Assembly: GCA_030280995.1 (NCBI GenBank)
Contig: JASXTE010000008.1
Span: 7,211,001-7,275,000, forward strand
Reading direction: 5' to 3'
Source: Hemileia vastatrix
Taxonomy: Eukaryota > Basidiomycota > Pucciniomycetes > Pucciniales > Zaghouaniaceae
Length of the DNA stretch: 64,000 nucleotides
Shown here piece by piece: positions 57,662-64,000 of the stretch; position 1 is the first letter of the stretch; each line of letters starts with the position of its first letter. The notes below the pieces were generated by a model, which was not told the origin of the DNA, did not search any database, and saw nothing but the letters and a program-made list of their open reading frames with translations. The position numbers and the translations under genes were made by a program.

Positions 57662-58839
57662 ATGTTTATAAAGAAAAATCACCACCGAGGAAAAAAATCA
57701 AACAACAAGCATGTGAAAAACATCGAGAATGCATTACTTATGGTTGAAAATTATGGTGTTGAGACAGATGGAAAGAGGGCAAAATATTTTTCTAGGAGTT
57801 TTGTAAAAAATTTAGTTAATCCAGAACGGTATTTGATTTCAAATTCTAGCTGTTATATTTTCCATCCGATCCGCTCCTCAATTCCAAGTGTTATAGTGAA
57901 AACATTTTCTATTGAAGATCTCATTCGATTAAACATGCTTGAAGCAACAATTCAGTGCATCAAAGACTTTTCTTATTGTGAACATCGAGTTTTGCAAAAT
58001 AAAGCTCATAAAAATGGTGGTGGATTTGGTAATATGTTTGTTGGTGGTCGGTGTTTAGATAGGAAAAAGTCTCTATTAATTTGTAAGTATTATATAGTTT
58101 TATTTATGAATAGTTTTAATCTATTATTATTTCAATTAATTTTATAGGTAAATATGCTTCTAAGCCCTTAGATTTGGCAGAGTATGTTTGTTGCATGAAG
58201 CGAATAGAGTTATTCTTTAAATTTTTTTATCAAAATATATCTAATGTTAAGTATCAAGAAGCAGTAGAACTCTGTCAAAAGCTTGGGATTCGTGGGTTTG
58301 GAGAAAATTTTAACAATGAAGAAATTGAACCATTTGCTGGCAATGTTACTTGGACAACAGGCTCAAATGGAAACAGGTTTTCGAATAGTTCTCACTGTGA
58401 CTCAGACTGTAGCGAGTATACATTTGGACTTTTCATACCTAAAGACACTGAGAAAAATTCTCTTCATCAATCTTATGACTCAAATCAACCATGTCAAAAA
58501 GGCGGAGAGCTTCATTTTCCTGAAATAGCTTGCAAAGTAGACATGGAGGCCACTAATGACATCACAGCGATTCTATGGCCAGCAAACCTTCTTAAACATT
58601 TCACTTCACGATGTTATGAAATTGGTGGATTCACTCGCCTTGGCTCTTCTATTCAAGTTAGTACAAGACTTTTCAATACATTTAAAAAACTCCAAGAGTT
58701 TGAAATAGATATTTCTAAGTACTTAAATATAAATGAAGAGTTAGAAAGATGTAATTTTCTTATGATGAAACTTTCTAAGTACAATGAAAAGACTGATTTA
58801 ACAAAAAAAAAGAAAGTTAGTGAATCACTATATATTTAA
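57662..58839 (+). CDS. Tet-like 2OG-Fe(II) oxygenase
   Basis: Exons 57662-58082 and 58148-58839 joined across a 65-bp GT..AG intron that splits a Cys codon; 370 residues from the first ATG, though an upstream exon is possible (acceptor-like ctacaag just before). Visible catalytic residues: HCD (HxD, His223) in SSHCDSDCSEYTFG, distal His291 in ANLLKHFTS, and Arg304 in FTRLGSSIQVS, the order expected for iron and 2-oxoglutarate binding in a double-stranded beta-helix. It shares the core with the H1 oxygenase relic. A9 at 58803-58811 precedes the stop; the alternative frame continues about 30 codons to a basic KKSKRP tail. Substrate unknown; TET/JBP relatives oxidise 5-methylcytosine or thymine. 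No terminal repeats were found around it. Confidence 0.75.
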
Positions 58840-61194
58840 TGCTACTAAAGATATTGAAAAATTAAATACAGAAAATGATTCTGATATACATGTTAATAAA
58901 AAAAGTAAAAGACCATTAAGTAGTGATAGGTAAAAATGTGACTTTATTGTACAGGTATAGTTTTAGTTTAGTGGTAGAATGAAATATTTACACACATGTC
59001 TATAAAAACTTTTTATGAAGATGATGATTATGTATAATCTGGTGAAAAACCTAAAACAATAAAAGTATCAAAAAAATGGATGTAAAAATTGAAAAACCAT
59101 ATTACAATAAAAAATTATCATTGCTAAAAGTAAAATAAAATATAATAAAATATAATATAAGAAACAAAATATAGCTTTGTAACTTGCTTAATTATTGCAA
59201 ATGGAAACTAAAAATAAACAATATCTTACAAATCCTTCCTAAAAGATCATATGCATCAACATAAATAGATCTGTACTATTAATATTATTTTTAAAAATAT
59301 TAAAAATTTGCTAATTTTTGCAATAAGTTTTTACTTATTAATAAATAAAGTAAAACCATGTATTATATTATTTTTATTTAAGTAAAAATAAAAATAAAAA
59401 ATAAATTAAAGGAAAATTAAATATTAATTTTTTTCTTTGAGTCATTCATTATTTGCTTTCATATCTAACTTTAATTAATTTAGTGGCATTACTCAATCTT
59501 AAATATACTGAAATTTGTACACTAGTGTGACTTGTGATTTTATTTTTTGATAAATTGAATATTTTTCATCATATAATTATATTTTATTGAAGCATATAAC
59601 TGCAAAAGTAGAATTGAAATAATCAATAAAAGGAAATGAGATATCTTGAGAATAATGAATCTATCAATCAATTTAGATCTCCAATAAAAATTAATTCTAA
59701 TTTTAAAAATTGCCTTGTAGAAGAGGAATATTAAATTAATATGATTTTAAATTTCCTTGTAGATCTTGACTTAGCCTTTATCATCTATCTTTAATTAAGG
59801 TGCAGAGTTCAAAAAGCTGAATTATATGATGATATTTCTATATATCTAATTGAATTTTTTTAAAAATTCATAAAACAAGGTATGTAAAATAGAAACTACT
59901 ACTTCATTTTTAAGTAAATTTTATTATATTATAATAAAATATTAATAATTATGAAAGGGATTTTACTTTTGTGAGAGAGTGCACCTCAATATATTTAAAG
60001 ATAAATATAATGCAATCAAATTGAAATTTATTTTGAAGTGTTTGAATATTTATTCATTGAATTAATTTTTAGAGTTTGAGATGAATATTTCTTTTTTCTT
60101 GGAGTTGAATGAATCTTAAAATCCTAGAAAAAGATTGTAGATATATTTTTGTTGACCTTGATCCTTTCAGGTAGATGTAAGTAGAATTTGATTCATATGA
60201 AATTCTACTTGAAAAATAATATTTCAATAACTTATTATTGACATTTAAGGATGAACAAGAAGGATGGAAATCTAAAAAGGGTTTGTTTTAATATTTATAG
60301 AAATAATATTTTTAAGTTCTTAATAAGGATTACCCTAGTTGCTTTCTTTTATTTTTTTGCTTTCATAGAAAGAATTAAATATCTTTTTTACCAAATTATT
60401 GAACAAAATTTGATATCTATACATGAATCTGTAAGTGTAAAAAATAATCAATATAAAATATGAATCAAAATACAGCAAGCTAAATTATAGATCATCAAAA
60501 TTTAGAGTAAATATTGTTTTTCAAAATAATTGACACTGATAAAAAGATATTTTTTAAATTTAACTAGTTTTTCAAAGACACTTTAATATGATTTCATACC
60601 AATATGATGGCTTCTCATTATTTAAATGTCTAGATATTATTTTATCATGGTACATATATATGTTACTATTATTAAATGAATTGAATATTATTTCCAGGAG
60701 TTTTTCATAGAGAATACTTAGTTTAATTAAGATAATTATGCACCTAGAAATTATAGAAATTAGATTAAGAAAAGTCTACTTAAGAAAAAGCTTTGATGAA
60801 AAAATTCATTACACTTAATATTTTTAACTTTGTAACATGCTGAAAAGAATCGATAGAAAACTGTTTCAATTTTTTGTAATAATTATCTTAAAATTTGCGA
60901 CAAATGCTAAGATGTATTGCCATCTTAAAGAAATATATAGTGTTATGAGAAAAATGACTTATAATGTATTCTTAATTTTTCTTCAAATTTTTGATCCATC
61001 ATGATTTTGAGTTATGATTATTTCAATAATATTTACTGAATAGCAAAAAGGTGTAAGAAATTTATACAATAATATTTATTGATAGTTAAAGCATCTTTAT
61101 TCAGATTCAGTAATAAATCTCACATAAATAAATAATTTGAGTTACACAAAAAAATGTAGCAATATGATAAAGTATATATTTACATGAAGTAGGA
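58840..61194. other. AT-rich stretch between convergent genes
   Basis: About 2.35 kb, strongly AT-rich. Only short frames (for example a hydrophobic one at 60251-60463 without support). Holds the 3' ends of both neighbours; no repeat, RNA gene or transposon end recognised. Confidence 0.55.
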
Positions 61195-63616
61195 TTATGT
61201 ATTAATTACGTCAACAATAGAGAAAAATGAAGAATTCGGCTTAATAAGATTCCAATAATCAAGAAAATCAGCTGCCATCGCTTTAGCAATATGGCTCATG
61301 GTGGGAGTATTAAAATTAAGTGGCATAGGCCCAGAATTATCTATTAAGGGTTTGATAATATTAAAGATATAAAAATTAAGGTTTATCCAGATTTTTTCAC
61401 CGCCCAGATTAATATTATCACAGTATTTTCTAAGGAGGCCGAGTTGTGTTATGAATTCTAAGCATTCTGAAGCTGACACAAGCCAGTGGTCCTGTGAGGA
61501 AAGAAATAATACACGAACACCATCATCCAAGTAAAAAGTAAATGATTGATATTTATGGTGTGCATATTCTTGATTCATCTTCTGAATAGAATCATTATGA
61601 GACTCATCAAATTGCTGCATATATGTTGTTTTTTTTATTCCTTGAACGTTGTCGTTTCTTGCTTTCAGCTTGAGTTATATTTGCAGCAGCCTCTCTAGAT
61701 TTTAAAATAATTATTGAAATTATGACGTCGATTATTATGTTTCTAAATTGGCATAAGGGAGTGATTGAAAAATTTGCAGCAATTAACTGTGATGTTGAGC
61801 TGTAGAATGTATTGGGAACTTTGCTTTTCAGATGTGAAAGGCGGGCTAGAATATGTAGGGCACGTTCAATAGGACAATCTGGATTGAAGTTGGATTCTTC
61901 AGCAGGAAGGGTAAACTCTTGAGGAGCAAGATAAAGAGATGATGCGACGAGGGATGCCCAAAAAGAACTCTGGTGAGCAGTTGGGCTAACTAGTCTTGAT
62001 AGCATGCGTATCATCGATGATTCAGGGTGATCAGTCTTCTTAAACAGAGAAAGATTATTTGAGTTTGGTTCTTCAGAGTTACAAAAATTTTCCAAATTTT
62101 CAAAGTTCAAATTATTGACCACCCAGATCTGCGAAGTGTCAACATTAAGAAAATCCAAAGCTAAAAAAATAACAACAATTAGTTATCATAAAATAAATTA
62201 TCCAACTTCAATTAAGTGATACATACAGAGTTCATTAATTTTTGTAAGCATTTTGTCATGAGCAGATTTCATCCATAGAAAATTGAATTTGTGCGAAATT
62301 TTGTATGGCTTTTCAAGAGAGGCAGACAAAAGAATTTCAAATAACTGATCGATTTCTGGCCATGCCCTAAGTACCTTTTGACCATTGATTCTACCTTCAA
62401 AAAATCGATCGATTTCAGCTATTTGCTTTTGTAATTTTGAGTTTCCAATCATTGTTGGAGTATAAGGAAGGGAGTTATTAGAAATTTTTATTGATGATGA
62501 TAGAGACCGTAGGATTTAAGGAATTTCAATTTTAGATTTTGAAGATACGGCAACTATAAGCTGTTTCTTTGAACTTGAAGTAATTTTTTGTGGCTGGCTA
62601 GGTGGATTGATTTCTTCATTCGGTGTTTTCTCAACCTCATCAGCAGAAGTAGCTTCATCATCTTTTTGAGTTAGAGAAGCTTCATATTTTGAAACTTCAT
62701 CATCATCTTCTTCTTCTACTTCTTCTTCATTAGAGCAAGATTCGCTATTAGTTGACGCTTTGGAGTGATTGTCGTTTTTAGAGCTGGATTAAAAGATAAG
62801 AAAAAGACAAGAAATAATAAATAAGAAAGTAAACAATTTGGAGATAGCTTTAAACACTAATATAAAATTGATTGCTATATTAATCATGAAATAAATAACA
62901 TACCCTTTCGACACATTTTGGCTAGTTTGTTTGGATTTTTGAGATGCTGAGTAAGAGGAATCCTTGGCAGGAGGAGTTTTAGTAGCACTGACAAAACTAG
63001 AGCCCATAGAAAGTCTCATTCTTTTTGAACGCCGAAGAATAGTCTTATCTCCCCCTCGAGATGTTGATGCATAGCCTTCAGCGTCAGGTATTTCATTATC
63101 ATCATCATCTTTGATGATAATGACATCATCAGGAGGAATGATACCTTTTTCATAAGCTGAATTTGAATAAGTTTTAAAGAAAAAGTGTCGATAATTTATT
63201 GTTCTGATTTCAAAGAATTTAATATAAAATAATTACTTACATTTTTCTAGGTCATCAATGTATTCAAGCACATTGTTGTAGGCATTCGAAATATAAGATG
63301 GCAAAGGCTTCTCTCTAAGAGTTGAAAGTAGTTCTTCAGTTTTGCCTTTAGAAAACTCAAGTATCTTGCCATATTGAGATCAGGTAATTTCAGTCCTTTC
63401 ATTGGCAAGAGAAGGGGGGTTTGGAGACATGCCTAGAGGTGGTTGTTTCTTGAGTTTGAAGGATTTGAATCAAGGATGCTGATGAGATTTTGTCAAATAA
63501 CTACTTGGTGCTAATATATCAAATATATTAATGGAAAAGAAACGTTAGTCTAAGAAGATATAAGAGATAAAGCAATAGATCTTACATAAAGGAGGTGTCT
63601 GTTTATCACGAGGCAT
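61195..63616 (-). pseudogene. Unrecognised multi-exon gene, convergent with the oxygenase
   Basis: Minus-strand gene starting MPRDKQTPPL (63616-63586, then GTAAG). Further exons at about 63510-63240 (LANERTEIT, KGKTEELLSTLREKPLPSYI), 63160-62903 (acidic DDVIIIKDDDD, then basic RRSKRMRLSMGSS), 62785-62225 (acidic EEEVEEEDDDE, then KLQKQIAEIDRFFEGRINGQ) and 62160-61195 (ERALHILARLSHLKSKVPN, QSFTFYLDDGVRVLFLSSQD). In-frame stops lie near 63462, 63380 and 62518, and there is a frameshift near 61630 at an A8 run. Charged low-complexity N-terminus and a helical C-terminus suggest a nuclear protein. I do not recognise a family. It may be host or element-borne; the convergent layout copies that of H1. 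Confidence 0.55.
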
Positions 63617-64000
63617 TTTAATGACTTATTACTTGAAAAAAATAAAAAATTCTTATATCAAGATAATAAAGAGATAAAAAATATATATTGCTATTTGTAT
63701 TTTCAAGCTGTACTAACACAGATAAATGTGATAACCAAAAGATAATAGTAGTAAAATTGAGTGAAATAAACAAATTGAGAAATGTGGTACTAAACAAGAG
63801 GGTTTATATATTACCAGAAGCAGGTTTTTGATAGGGGTTCTTTTACAATGGCATCAAGCTAGCAAGCATATTGTAAAATAGTCTGATGATAATAATGGGT
63901 TTAATAGTAAAAGGGAAGTAACTAGACATAAACATTGGGAACTTAAAAGGATGACAAACAAAGAAAATGTCCAATTTACAATTTGATAATTGCAAAGGGT
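63617..64000. other. Right edge, no gene recognised
   Basis: AT-rich upstream region of the minus-strand gene. TTTTACAAT (63841-63849 region) and ATTGTAAAA (63871-63879 region) form a short inverted repeat. The phrase gataggggttctttta could be a transposon end, but no partner was found in the window. Confidence 0.4.

Noticed and set aside
60251..60463. 70-codon hydrophobic protein
   Set aside because: AT-rich region, no homologous copy, no splice or codon-use support.

Overview
The window is AT-rich eukaryotic DNA made almost entirely of nested transposable elements. Short spliceosomal introns (about 60-70 bp, GT..AG), Ty3/gypsy chromoviruses with a degenerate chromodomain, PIF/Harbinger transposons with a SANT-like/coiled-coil partner gene, and Tet-like 2OG-Fe(II) oxygenases together suggest a rust fungus (Pucciniales) or a close relative. 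That placement is inference; no rRNA or housekeeping gene is present to fix it. No ordinary host gene could be recognised with certainty.

Layout. 1-12029: two gypsy elements on the + strand, G1 (family 1, LTR1 about 1.18 kb) lying in the truncated gag of G2 (family 2, LTR2 about 0.8 kb). 12030-14348: right half of a Harbinger element (Harb4). 14349-17856: intergenic DNA with a CpG-rich 66-bp minisatellite, three foldback MITEs, a Tc1/mariner-like 862-bp element and a diverged direct duplication. 17857-50243: one deeply nested locus. The LTR2 of G6 is split (17857-18937 / 48873-49014) by Harbinger Harb3 (18938-19360 / 45745-48872). Harb3 is itself split by a tandem pair of minus-strand gypsy elements, G3 and G5. 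G3 is split by the 6.5-kb Harbinger H1 (22175-28665), and the LTR between G3 and G5 is split by Harbinger H2 (33961-37455) plus a 199-bp MITE. 51173-54671: Harb5, a deletion derivative. 54870-55819: a tandem array of about 20 short GC-rich perfect or decayed hairpins. 55820-64000: a stand-alone Tet-like oxygenase gene (57662-58839) convergent with a decayed, unrecognised multi-exon gene (61195-63616).

The most interesting content is Harbinger element H1. It has 3-bp AAT target duplications, matching terminal repeats, an apparently intact transposase, a convergent SANT-like/coiled-coil gene and, between them, a Tet-like 2OG-Fe(II) oxygenase relic. Harb5, which has different terminal sequences, keeps a last-exon relic of the same oxygenase, so the oxygenase looks like cargo of this transposon lineage. 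The intact relative at 57662-58839 keeps the HxD...H...R residues. The second striking feature is the hairpin array at 54870-55819.

Within a Harbinger element the transposase would cut and join at the AAT-flanked ends and the SANT-like protein would be expected to assist DNA binding. The oxygenase could modify cytosines or other substrates; that last step is speculation. In the gypsy elements Gag, protease, reverse transcriptase/RNase H and integrase form the usual gag-pol order, but every copy here is broken.
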